Assembly: GCA_039812845.1 (NCBI GenBank)
Contig: JBDIBK010000057.1
Coordinates: 1-25,267, forward strand
DNA: 25,267 nt
Direction: 5' to 3'
Source of the DNA: JACTMJ01 sp039812845
GTDB lineage: Bacteria > Acidobacteriota > Terriglobia > Bryobacterales > Bryobacteraceae
Made by a program: the position numbers and the translations under genes. The notes beneath the pieces are model-generated. The model was not told the origin of the DNA. It was given only the letters and a program-made list of their open reading frames with translations, and did not search any database. Positions within the stretch are counted from its first letter, which is position 1. Every line of letters starts with the position of its first letter. This document shows positions 1 to 7,237 of this stretch, one piece after another.

Positions 1-1499
1 GGTGGCCGCCAACTGTCGCGGCTCCGGACATCGCTGCCGGGGGCGGGGAAGCGCTTCACGCCTGGCGCGGGCGCAAACTCGGGGTTCGGTTGCGTGGGCA
101 TGGTGGCACCGGTCTTCTTCATCCAGGCGAGCATCTCTTTCAGCAGGGCGTCTCGTTGCGCGGGCCGTTTCGATGCCAGATCGACGCGCTCGCCGATATC
201 GTCACGCAGGTTGTACAGCTCCACCGCCGCGTTCGAATCGCGCTTGTCCCATCCGCCGTCGAGCTGCCATTCCTCGTGATAAAGCAGCAGCTTCCAATCG
301 CCCTTGCGCATGGCGGTGACGGGCCGAGTTCGAAAGACAGGATCTCGCCCGCGCACCACGGGATCGTTGAGATAGCCGGGGAAATGCCAGCAGATCGCCC
401 GATCGCGCAGCGCGCGCTTGCCGCGGAAAAGCGGCGTCAGGCTTGCGCCATCGAGCGGATATCCCACAGGAAGCCTTGCGCCCGCAACTTCGAGAAACGT
501 GGGGTAGAAATCCAGATTGACCACCGGAGTGTCGCAGAGGCTTCCGGCACGAACCACGCCGGGCCAGCGTACGAGCATCGGCTCCCGGATGCCACCCTCG
601 TAGTAGGCCCCCTTGCTGCCGCGCAATGGCTCCTGCGACGATTGCTGCGTGCCGCCGTTGTCGGAAGTGAACAGCACCAGCGTGTTCTTTTCGAGCCCCA
701 GTTCCTTGAGTTTGTCGAGCAGGATTCCGACCGAGGCATCAAGGTCGTAAGTGCAGGCGGCGTACATCGCGGCGCCATGCTGCTTGCCCTTCGGTTTCGC
801 CTGGAATTTTCTGAGGGATTCCGGGCGCGCTTCGAGCGTCGTGTGGATCGCGTGCTGGGCAACATAGCAGAGAAACGGGCGTTCCCGGTTGGTCTCCATG
901 AAGTTGCAGGCCGCGGCCGCGATCGAAAACAGCCCCTTCGGATCGTCTTCCATATCTCGCTTCCGGTTGGGGTCGGGGAAGCGCGAGTCAAAGTAGGTGC
1001 CGAAGCCCTGGGCCATTGGTTCACTGCCGCCCTTGTTGCCCAGATGCCATTTGCCGAACAAGCCGGTCGCATAGCCCGCGTCTTGCATCGCCTCGGCGAA
1101 CGTGATCTTCGCTGGATCCAGGCTCACCTCATTTGGAACCGGCTCCAGCCGCATCTCGTTCACCGGGCCGCGCTTTGTGCTGTTCACCGCATACACCGCG
1201 TGGCGCGGCGTGCATTGGCCGGAGAGCAGGCAGGCGCGGCTGGGCGCGCAATTCGCGGCACTGGCATACGCATTGGTGAAGGCCATTCCCTCGCGGCGCA
1301 ATGAGTCCAGGCGCGGAGTTTCCATGAAGTCGGACCCATTGAACGGCACATCGCGCCAGCCCAGGTCGTCGGCGAGAATGAGCAGGATATTCGGTGGCCG
1401 CCGCGGCTGCGCGGAAAGGCGGGAGACCGCCATGCCTGCCGCGATTCCGCCCAATAACAGATCACGCCGCGAGGGAAGCGCCCGAGGTAGCCGTTGCAT
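1..1499 (-). CDS. Tat-exported sulfatase (arylsulfatase family), 3' end outside window
   Basis: Hydrolyses sulfate esters, probably of polysaccharides or other organic sulfates, in the periplasm or outside the cell; the substrate cannot be told from sequence. Reading from the ATG at 1499, the frame is open for 499 codons to the window edge, so the stop lies just outside. The N-terminus has a twin-arginine signal (SRRDLLLGG, residues 10-18). The metal-binding DD pair is at 44-45 (ILADDLGW). The formylglycine motif is C84-A-P-S-R88, a cysteine-type site that needs a formylglycine-generating enzyme. The GKWHLG motif, a SDNGG motif and a GSKGAYYEGGIREP block follow in the usual order. A GGAGG ribosome site lies 10 bases before the start. 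It is transcribed divergently from the selenoprotein gene, with 105 bases between them. Shorter overlapping frames on this strand lack these motifs. Confidence 0.93.
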   Translation of the reverse strand, partial: MQRLPRALPSRRDLLLGGIAAGMAVSRLSAQPRRPPNILLILADDLGWRDVPFNGSDFMETPRLDSLRREGMAFTNAYASAANCAPSRACLLSGQCTPRHAVYAVNSTKRGPVNEMRLEPVPNEVSLDPAKITFAEAMQDAGYATGLFGKWHLGNKGGSEPMAQGFGTYFDSRFPDPNRKRDMEDDPKGLFSIAAAACNFMETNRERPFLCYVAQHAIHTTLEARPESLRKFQAKPKGKQHGAAMYAACTYDLDASVGILLDKLKELGLEKNTLVLFTSDNGGTQQSSQEPLRGSKGAYYEGGIREPMLVRWPGVVRAGSLCDTPVVNLDFYPTFLEVAGARLPVGYPLDGASLTPLFRGKRALRDRAICWHFPGYLNDPVVRGRDPVFRTRPVTAMRKGDWKLLLYHEEWQLDGGWDKRDSNAAVELYNLRDDIGERVDLASKRPAQRDALLKEMLAWMKKTGATMPTQPNPEFAPAPGVKRFPAPGSDVRSRDSWRP

Positions 1500-1604
1500 C
1501 TGCCGAGACCCTCCGTTCGGTGAGAAAAACTTTACGATACACCAACCCAGGGCCGTTCCGATTCCGCCCAGCGTGGCGCGGCGCTTACGCGAGAGAATAG
1601 GCCC

Positions 1605-2351
1605 GTGGCCTCACTCGACGACCTCAAGCTCGCCTACCGCCTGTTCATGCGCGCGTATCCATACCGAAGCGTGGATTGGAGACCCGGCGGTCCGCTCAAG
1701 AAGCCGCTGTCCGAGGCCGTTCTGGCGGCAGTGACAACAGCCGGATTCTATCTCCCCACACAGCCGCCATTCGGTGCTTCCATCCGCGGCGGAGACTGGG
1801 GCTATCGAGAGATTCCCTTGGAAGCGGATCTCAACTCACTGCTCATCGGCCACAAGAGCGATTCGTTCGACCATGCGGGGATTGAAGCCGACAAGAACCT
1901 CGCTCTGCCGCTCGACCGGCTCCGTGAAATGGAGGCCGACGGGGAGATCGGCGGGCTCGCGCCGATGCACTACAGCTTCATGGGGTCCTTGACCGCGCCC
2001 CGGCGGCTGATCGCGGAGAGCGCGCCAGCGGTTGCGGAGCGGTTGCGAGGAAGCGGCGTCGATGCCGTGCTGCTAACCCCGGTGTGACCCATGTGCCATC
2101 AGTCCGTCGGACTGATCCAGAGCGTCATTGAAGCGGCCGGAATCCCCACGGTGTCGATTTCTCTCCTGCCCGAGGTGACGGCCAGGGTGAAGCCGCCCCG
2201 TGTGCTTTTCGTCGACCGGCCGCTCGGCTTCCCGCTCGGTTATCCAGGGAACAAGAACGTGCAGCGCGAGATCCTGCGACAGGCCCTCGCGCTGCTTTCC
2301 GTGTCTCAATTGCCAGTGTCGGGAGAAGCGCGGTTTCCACGCATTCCGTGA
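1605..2351 (+). CDS. GrdB-family selenoprotein (glycine/betaine/sarcosine/proline reductase selenoprotein B-like), TGA at 2085-2087 read as Sec
   Basis: A 248-residue protein when the in-frame TGA at 2085-2087 is read as selenocysteine. It starts with GTG at 1605 after a weak GAGAG site. Residues 1-160 run to LLTPV, then U161-P-M-C164 (a UxxC redox motif), then HQSVGLIQ and the AAGIPTVSIS segment. Both halves are in the same frame, and the second resembles the GrdB/PrdB region after the catalytic Sec, where a UxxC motif is followed by a helix and an 'AGIP' strand. The N-terminal half has the family-like GLAPMHYSFMGS segment. True GrdB uses Sec in clostridial amino-acid reductases; the function of stand-alone acidobacterial homologues is not established, and a thiol/selenol redox role is inferred. 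No sel genes are in the window. The gene converges on mmdB with a 20-base gap. A conventional call would break it into two ORFs of 160 and 86 residues. Confidence 0.85.
2085..2116 (+). promoter_or_regulatory. Recoded UGA plus SECIS-like hairpin
   Basis: TGA at 2085-2087 is followed by a perfect 8-bp stem, ATCAGTCC (2098-2105) and GGACTGAT (2109-2116), with a 3-base loop GTC (2106-2108). The loop starts 21 bases after the first base of the TGA, which fits bacterial SECIS elements, where the apical loop read by SelB lies shortly after the UGA and carries a guanine. The hairpin lies inside coding sequence that stays open afterwards. That it binds SelB is inference. Confidence 0.75.
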
Positions 2352-2371
2352 CTCACTTTCCGCCCGTGGCC

Positions 2372-3508
2372 CTATTGCGTAAGCGCGCTCCAGAGCACGC
2401 CGGCCGCGATCGCCGAGCCGATCACGCCCGCCACGTTCGGCCCCATGGCGTGCATCAGCAGGTAGTTCGTCTTGTCATACTCCTGGCCAACGACGTGCGC
2501 GACACGGGCCGAATCCGGTACCGCGGAAACACCGGCGGCACCGATGAGCGGATTCACCCTGTTCTCCTTCGACAGGAACAGATTCATGATTTTCGCGAAC
2601 ATCACGCCGCCCGCCGTGGCTACCGCGAAGGAGGCCGCGCCGAGAGCGAAGATTTTGATCGATTGTGGCGTCAGAAAGCTCCGGGCCTCGGTGGAGACCC
2701 CTACGATAAAGCCGAGGATGATGGTCACAGTGTCGATGAGCCCATTTCGCGCCGTGTTTGCCAATCGTTCCGTTACACCGGATTCCTTCAGAAGATTGCC
2801 AAAGAAGAGCATTCCCAGCAGGTTCAGCGCGCTCGGCACGATAAAGGCCGTGGCGAGAAAGCCGACCACGGGGAACAGAATCTTCTCCCGCTTGGTCACC
2901 TGCCGCGGAGGCTTCATCCGAATCAGACGCTCGTTTTTTGTTGTGAGCAGCTTCATGATCGGCGGTTGAATCACCGGGACTAGCGCCATGTAAGAATAGG
3001 CGGAAACGGCAATTGCGCCCAGGAGTTCGGGAGCAAGTTTGGATGAGAGGAAAATCGCCGTGGGCCCGTCCGCGCCGCCGATAATGCCGATGGCACCGGA
3101 CTCCGCGGGCGTGAACCCTAGAAAGATTGCGCCAAACAGCGTCGTGAAGATGCCGAGTTGTGCCGCCGCCCCCAAAAAGAGAAGTTTTGGATTCGACAGC
3201 AACGTGGAGAAGTCGGTCATCGCGCCGATGCCCAAGAAGACGAGCGGCGGAAACCAACCATAACGCACTCCGTGATAGAGGATATTCAGAACCGAAAGGT
3301 CTTCGCGGTACCCTATGCCCATTCCTTCCATGAAGGGAATATTGCCCACGAGCATGCCAAAGCCAATCGGGACCAGGAGCAGCGGTTCATACTCCTTCGT
3401 GATCGCCAGATAAATGAAGGTGCAGCCGACCACCATCATGATGACGTTGCCGAGAGCAACTTGGGCGAAACCGCTGGTGGTGTAGAAAGTATGAAGGAAT
3501 TCCAGCAT
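2372..3508 (-). CDS. mmdB: Sodium-pumping decarboxylase beta subunit (methylmalonyl-CoA/oxaloacetate/glutaconyl-CoA decarboxylase type)
   Basis: Integral membrane subunit that decarboxylates carboxybiotin and uses the energy to export Na+ across the inner membrane. The 378-residue protein is made of many hydrophobic segments. It holds the family signature GGADGPTAI at 144-152, whose D147 matches the essential Asp of the OadB ion/proton path, and the second conserved block NPLIGAAGVSAVPDSARV at 319-336, which in OadB also contributes to Na+ handling. It is the last gene of the four-gene operon and begins 3 bases after the stop of mmdC. The choice of methylmalonyl-CoA rather than another substrate rests on its operon partner mmdA, not on this protein. 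It is somewhat shorter than enterobacterial OadB, in line with MmdB/GcdB forms. Confidence 0.93.
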   Translation of the reverse strand: MLEFLHTFYTTSGFAQVALGNVIMMVVGCTFIYLAITKEYEPLLLVPIGFGMLVGNIPFMEGMGIGYREDLSVLNILYHGVRYGWFPPLVFLGIGAMTDFSTLLSNPKLLFLGAAAQLGIFTTLFGAIFLGFTPAESGAIGIIGGADGPTAIFLSSKLAPELLGAIAVSAYSYMALVPVIQPPIMKLLTTKNERLIRMKPPRQVTKREKILFPVVGFLATAFIVPSALNLLGMLFFGNLLKESGVTERLANTARNGLIDTVTIILGFIVGVSTEARSFLTPQSIKIFALGAASFAVATAGGVMFAKIMNLFLSKENRVNPLIGAAGVSAVPDSARVAHVVGQEYDKTNYLLMHAMGPNVAGVIGSAIAAGVLWSALTQ

Positions 3509-3511
3509 GGC

Positions 3512-3934
3512 TCAACCCCTAATGGTGACGAGAATGTCACCTTCCAGCACGCTTTGTCCTTGTGAGATGCACACCTTTTCGACGGTGCCGTCGATGATGG
3601 CCGCGATCTCGTTCTCCATCTTCATCGCCTCAAGGATCGCCAAGCATTGGCCGGCTTTCACGGTGTCGCCCTCCTTGACATGCACGGCCTGAATCACGCC
3701 TGGCAGCGGCGACTTCACATCACCCGCTTTCCCTTCCGGTTTCACGCGCGCTGGCTGCGGGCCGCTCCCCGCCACCACCTTCGGCCGCTCGATCCGCGTG
3801 CTCTGTTTCTGCTCGCGATGAACATCTACGTCGAGCGTTACTCCGTTCACGGTGACGCGCGCGGAGTTTCCCTCAAAGCTCTCAATGGAGACCTCGTAGG
3901 TGTTCCCGCCAATCGTGTACTTGAATGTGTTCAT
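3512..3934 (-). CDS. mmdC: Biotin carboxyl carrier subunit of the sodium-pumping decarboxylase
   Basis: A 140-residue carrier that shuttles CO2 as carboxybiotin from the carboxyltransferase (MmdA) to the membrane subunit (MmdB). The C-terminal biotinyl domain (about residues 72-140) has the canonical EAMKMEN motif; K105 is the biotinylation site. The first 40 residues form a short beta-rich region (MNTFKYTIGGNTYEVSI) typical of stand-alone decarboxylase carriers. A charged and Pro-containing linker (about 41-71) joins the two, shorter than the Ala/Pro-rich linkers of many relatives. It lies 6 bases after mmdD and 3 bases before mmdB, so translation is probably coupled. A biotin protein ligase must act on it from elsewhere in the genome. 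Confidence 0.93.
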   Translation of the reverse strand: MNTFKYTIGGNTYEVSIESFEGNSARVTVNGVTLDVDVHREQKQSTRIERPKVVAGSGPQPARVKPEGKAGDVKSPLPGVIQAVHVKEGDTVKAGQCLAILEAMKMENEIAAIIDGTVEKVCISQGQSVLEGDILVTIRG

Positions 3935-3940
3935 GTCTTG

Positions 3941-4405
3941 CTACTTTCTGCGGAACATCTCCACATTTTCGAAAATGATCTGAGTCTTGGCCGCGTTCCA
4001 CCAGGGCGAGAAGGGACGGGTGATTTTTCGGATTGTGATCTCCTCGGCCGTGCCTTCGTCGAAGGTTCGCAAATCCATGTACAGGGCCAGCGCAATCGCA
4101 CTGGCCATTTCGGATGTGACCTCCACCGGAACGCGCTCCGCCGCGCTGCCGGACCCTTCCACCGGAACCATCACCGTCCGCCTGTCGGAGAGTTTTCGGA
4201 GAAACACAAGAAAGAGATAGATCGCGAAGAGACCGGCGAAAACAGCGATCATTCCAATCACCAGCAGCATGGCTGCCAGTTGCACCGGTCCGCCCACCTC
4301 CAACTCTGCCCGCGGGTGAAGGGGGACAGGCGCATCAGCCTGTGCCATCGCCGCCGCCGCCAAGCAGGGGAGCAGCGCAAGAAGTGTTTGTATTCTCGTT
4401 CGCAT
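3941..4405 (-). CDS. mmdD: OadG/MmdD-family small membrane subunit of the decarboxylase
   Basis: A 154-residue protein of the OadG-type family, thought to anchor and assemble the carboxyltransferase and carrier on the membrane subunit. It has an N-terminal signal-like segment (residues 1-22) and a clear transmembrane helix at about 41-69, followed by the positive FLRKLSDRR. The C-terminal soluble part is longer than in minimal OadG proteins and ends with a conserved-looking region (ITIRKITRPFSPWWNAAK, then IIFENVEMFRRK). Position between mmdA (9-base gap) and mmdC (6-base gap) matches the known A-D-(E)-C-B order of methylmalonyl-CoA decarboxylase operons; no separate epsilon gene is present. 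The family call rests on context and topology more than on strong motifs. Confidence 0.82.
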   Translation of the reverse strand: MRTRIQTLLALLPCLAAAAMAQADAPVPLHPRAELEVGGPVQLAAMLLVIGMIAVFAGLFAIYLFLVFLRKLSDRRTVMVPVEGSGSAAERVPVEVTSEMASAIALALYMDLRTFDEGTAEEITIRKITRPFSPWWNAAKTQIIFENVEMFRRK

Positions 4406-4414
4406 CGCTGTCTC

Positions 4415-5959
4415 CTAGAGGGGGATGTTCCCGTGTTTTTTCGGCGGATTCATGTCTCGCTTGGTGCTTAGCATCTCCAAAGACCGAATCAGCCGGAATC
4501 GCGTCTTGGCGGGTTCGATGACATCGTCCAGGTACCCGAGTTCGGCCGCGAGATACGGGTTCATGAACTGGTCTTCGTATTCCTTGGTGAGTTCGGCCAG
4601 TTTGGCCGCCGGATCCGCCGCTTCCTTGATTTGCTTGCCGTAGATAATTTCCGCCGCGCCGCCGGCACCCATAACAGCGATCTCGGCCTGAGGCCACGCG
4701 TAGTTCACATCCGCCCGCAGGTGTTTGGAGGCCATCACGCAGTAGGCGCCGCCGTAGGCCTTGCGCGTAATCACGGTCACCTTGGGCACCGTGGCTTCGG
4801 CGTATGCGTAAAGCAATTTAGCGCCATGCGGAATGATACCGCCATGCTCTTGCGCCGAACCGGGCAAGAAGCCGGGAACGTCGACGAATGTGACAAGGGG
4901 GATGTTGAATGCGTCGCAGAAACGCACGAAACGTGCGGCCTTCCGCGAGGCGTTGATATCGAGAACTCCGGCCAGGTATTTGGGCTGGTTGGCGACAATG
5001 CCCACGGAGCGGCCGTTCAACCTCGCGAACGCCGTCACGATATTGGGGGCGTAGTGGCGCTGAATCTCCAGAACGTTCTTGTCGTCCACCACCATGGCGA
5101 CCAAGTCCCTCATGTCGTAAGGCTTGTTCGCGTCGTTGGGGATGATCGTGTTCAGATCCTCCTCGGAGCGGTTGATCGGGTCGTTGGTCGGGTAAAAAGG
5201 CGCCTCGCCGAGGTTGTTCTGTGGCAGGTAGCTTAGAAGCACCTTGATCAGTTCAATGGTTTCCTCTTCCGTGTCGGTCACCAAGTGGCATGCGCCGCTC
5301 TTGGCCGCGTGGATCATCGCGCCGCCCAGGTTCTCCGTGTCAATCTCCTCGCCCGTGACGGACTTCACCACTTTGGGGCCGGTGATGAACATGTAGGAGC
5401 CCTTATTCATGATGGTGAAATCGGTGATCGCGGGCGAGTAAACCGCGCCGCCGGCGCAGGGGCCGAGGATGGCGGAGATCTGAGGGATCACGCCGGAGGC
5501 AAGGGTGTTGCGCAGGAAGATGTCGGCGTATCCGGCCAGGGAGAGAACGCCTTCCTGGATGCGCGCGCCACCGGAGTCGTTGAGACCGACGATGGGAGCG
5601 CCCACCTTTGTGGCGGCATCCATCACCTTGCAGATCTTCTTGGCGAAGGTCTCCGAGAGCGAACCCCCAAAGACCGTGAAGTCCTGGGAGAAGACGAATA
5701 CCTGCCGGCTGTTCACGGTGCCAAAGCCGCAGACGACGCCGTCGCCGGCGATCCGGGTTTCTTCGAGCCCGAAGTCGTGGCTCCGGTGCTTCACGAACAT
5801 GTCGAACTCTTCGAAGCTGCCTTCGTCGAGCAGCATGTCCACGCGTTCACGAGCCGTGTACTTGCCTTTGGAATGCTGGGCGTCGATCCGCGCCTGGCCG
5901 CCGCCAAGCTTGGCATTCTCGCGGTTCTCACGCAATTTCAAAATCTTCTGTTCGATCAT
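4415..5959 (-). CDS. mmdA: Carboxyltransferase subunit, methylmalonyl-CoA decarboxylase alpha / propionyl-CoA carboxylase beta type
   Basis: Cytoplasmic enzyme that transfers the carboxyl group of an acyl-CoA (most likely (S)-methylmalonyl-CoA) to biotin. The 514-residue length and the KHGNIPL C-terminus match the MmdA/PccB family. Both crotonase-like halves are visible: N-terminal NDSGGARIQEG (127-137) with the G170-G171 oxyanion pair in GPCAGGAVYSPA, and C-terminal PGFLPGSAQEHGG (362-374) with G403-G404 in AYGGAYC. The ATG at 5959 has an AGGA site about 6 bases upstream. Because no biotin carboxylase gene is present and the following genes are the carrier, the small membrane subunit and the Na+-pumping beta subunit, decarboxylation with Na+ export is favoured over carboxylation. 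The same protein fold also serves propionyl-CoA carboxylases, so substrate is inferred. Confidence 0.93.
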   Translation of the reverse strand: MIEQKILKLRENRENAKLGGGQARIDAQHSKGKYTARERVDMLLDEGSFEEFDMFVKHRSHDFGLEETRIAGDGVVCGFGTVNSRQVFVFSQDFTVFGGSLSETFAKKICKVMDAATKVGAPIVGLNDSGGARIQEGVLSLAGYADIFLRNTLASGVIPQISAILGPCAGGAVYSPAITDFTIMNKGSYMFITGPKVVKSVTGEEIDTENLGGAMIHAAKSGACHLVTDTEEETIELIKVLLSYLPQNNLGEAPFYPTNDPINRSEEDLNTIIPNDANKPYDMRDLVAMVVDDKNVLEIQRHYAPNIVTAFARLNGRSVGIVANQPKYLAGVLDINASRKAARFVRFCDAFNIPLVTFVDVPGFLPGSAQEHGGIIPHGAKLLYAYAEATVPKVTVITRKAYGGAYCVMASKHLRADVNYAWPQAEIAVMGAGGAAEIIYGKQIKEAADPAAKLAELTKEYEDQFMNPYLAAELGYLDDVIEPAKTRFRLIRSLEMLSTKRDMNPPKKHGNIPL

Positions 5960-6126
5960 GCTGTTCCTCGCTCCTCCCGCGTTCGGGCGAACATCGCGCG
6001 CCCTCCCGCGGACTTACCGATCCTGTGATGTCAAACATCGGACAAAACGCAGTGGCCCGCGCCGGATGGACGCACCGCTCCCCTCCGGGCCAGCCGGAGT
6101 GTTCCACTCGCCATCGAACCCTTCAC

Positions 6127-6447
6127 TCAGTACGAAAGAGTGCCGGTTCGCGGGTCATCCGGATGGGGCAGATAGAGAGTGTGGCACCGCTCGCAGCGGT
6201 AGATCTCCGCGTTCGCGCCAAACCGCTCCACCACCTCCGGGCCAAAGCGAAACCAGCGCTTGAGGTGTCCCGCGCAGATCTTGTCCTTCTCGTCTCTTTG
6301 GTTGCACGCCCGCATGCGCGGCAGCCGGCGCTTCACCAGCGTGCCGCCGCTAAGCGCGCAAATCAGGCTGGGGTCGGGGGCTCGCGGGGCCGAGGGAGCC
6401 GGTTCCGCGGGGATGGGGGCGGTTGGATCTGAACTCATCTCGGACAT
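6127..6447 (-). CDS. Small Cys/His-rich protein of unknown function
   Basis: A 106-residue soluble protein with no family that I recognise. A Pro/Ala-rich N-terminus (residues 8-27) precedes a region rich in possible metal ligands: C30, C48, C58, H61, C85, C88, H89 and H95. The C85-E-R-C88 pair followed by HTLYLP looks like half of a zinc ribbon, and C48/C58 could be the other half; a zinc or Fe-S site is inferred. No Shine-Dalgarno sequence precedes the ATG at 6447. Instead a -10-like TATTAT (6459-6464, minus strand) lies only about 11 bases upstream, so the mRNA may be nearly leaderless. There is no operon link to mmdA, 167 bases downstream. Confidence 0.6.
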   Translation of the reverse strand: MSEMSSDPTAPIPAEPAPSAPRAPDPSLICALSGGTLVKRRLPRMRACNQRDEKDKICAGHLKRWFRFGPEVVERFGANAEIYRCERCHTLYLPHPDDPRTGTLSY

Positions 6448-6568
6448 ATATGTCTTTTATAATAGCGCAAGTGTACGCGCCGAGGTTAGATTGATACCGG
6501 AAAGTCCTAAATTTCATCAAATTTTCATCTTTGGCCGCGGAATCGGGGGTCCAGCGAGGCCGCGCCCT

Positions 6569-6763
6569 CTACCGGAACCCCGTCAGCACGCGGGCGGGCA
6601 GGGTCACCACCGCCCAAACCAGTTGCAGTGCGCCGCCCACCGCGATTCCGACAATCCGGAATGGCAGCAGCAGGAGCCACACGAGGGGATAGGCGACAAG
6701 CGCAAGCAGCGCCAGCGGCCAGGAAATCACGAACAGCAAGCACCAGAGCAGGAAAGTGAACAT
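6569..6763 (-). CDS. Small two-helix membrane protein, unknown function
   Basis: A 64-residue, almost entirely hydrophobic protein with two predicted membrane helices (about residues 3-25 and 28-58). It starts MFTFLLWCLL and ends in PARVLTGFR, with the positive residues at the C-terminus. The ATG at 6763 has an excellent GAGGAGG ribosome site about 5 bases upstream, which supports a real gene. No family recognised. It stands alone between the Cys-rich gene and a divergent small gene at 7007. Confidence 0.7.
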   Translation of the reverse strand: MFTFLLWCLLFVISWPLALLALVAYPLVWLLLLPFRIVGIAVGGALQLVWAVVTLPARVLTGFR

Positions 6764-7006
6764 GAGGCCTCCTCAAATATCACTACGGTTCCGGCGGGAA
6801 TCTGTTCCTTCTGGGATGCGTCCACTCTTTCTGCTGCCGGGACCACCATGCAAGGGGCGGAAGCAATTGGCGTGATACAACAGGGGTAGGTTCCGGGTTC
6901 GTCGCGGAATCGGGAACGCACCGTCTTCCCGTTGGCCGCTCCACGCACGGCGGCTCTTTCCGAGGCGGCCCGTATCAATCTGTCTTGACGGGAGGGAATC
7001 ATCCTC

Positions 7007-7216
7007 ATGGCTGACTTGTACGAAAAATCGATCTCGCGCTGGGAAGGCGAGGGCGGCTTCACGGTGCCGACCGATGGCGACTATCTTGAAGAATCGAATC
7101 ATGCCGCCGCATGTTCCTGGTGCGACCGCGGAATCTGGCTGAAAGCGCTCGCGGTAACCGGCGCGGTGGCATTGCTGATCTACGCCCTCTCTTCCAGAAG
7201 TTCAACGGCGCGGTAG
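7007..7216 (+). CDS. Small single-pass membrane protein, unknown function
   Basis: A 69-residue protein starting MADLYEKSIS with a charged N-terminal half (residues 1-35), a CSWC pair (about 36-39), and one membrane helix at about 44-63 (WLKALAVTGAVALLIYAL) near the C-terminus, as in tail-anchored proteins. A GGGAGG ribosome site lies about 10 bases before the ATG. The stop is 21 bases from the end of the convergent TlpA-like gene. No family recognised. An overlapping minus-strand frame in the 5' region was judged less likely. Confidence 0.6.
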   Translation: MADLYEKSISRWEGEGGFTVPTDGDYLEESNHAAACSWCDRGIWLKALAVTGAVALLIYALSSRSSTAR

Positions 7217-7237
7217 CGCCAGCCGCGCCCCGCCCGG

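Noticed and set aside
90..1304. 404-codon plus-strand frame
   Set aside because: It lies antisense to the sulfatase, whose own frame carries every catalytic motif; the plus-strand product has no recognisable domain.
2085..2090. TGA as a true stop making two split genes or a pseudogene
   Set aside because: The frame is kept exactly, no other damage is present, a UxxC motif forms at the TGA, and a hairpin is placed as in SECIS elements.
6727..7062. 111-codon minus-strand frame with Cys-rich end
   Set aside because: It has readable stretches (for example IPAGTVVIFEE) but no ribosome site, and overlaps the starts of both small membrane protein genes, which have good sites.
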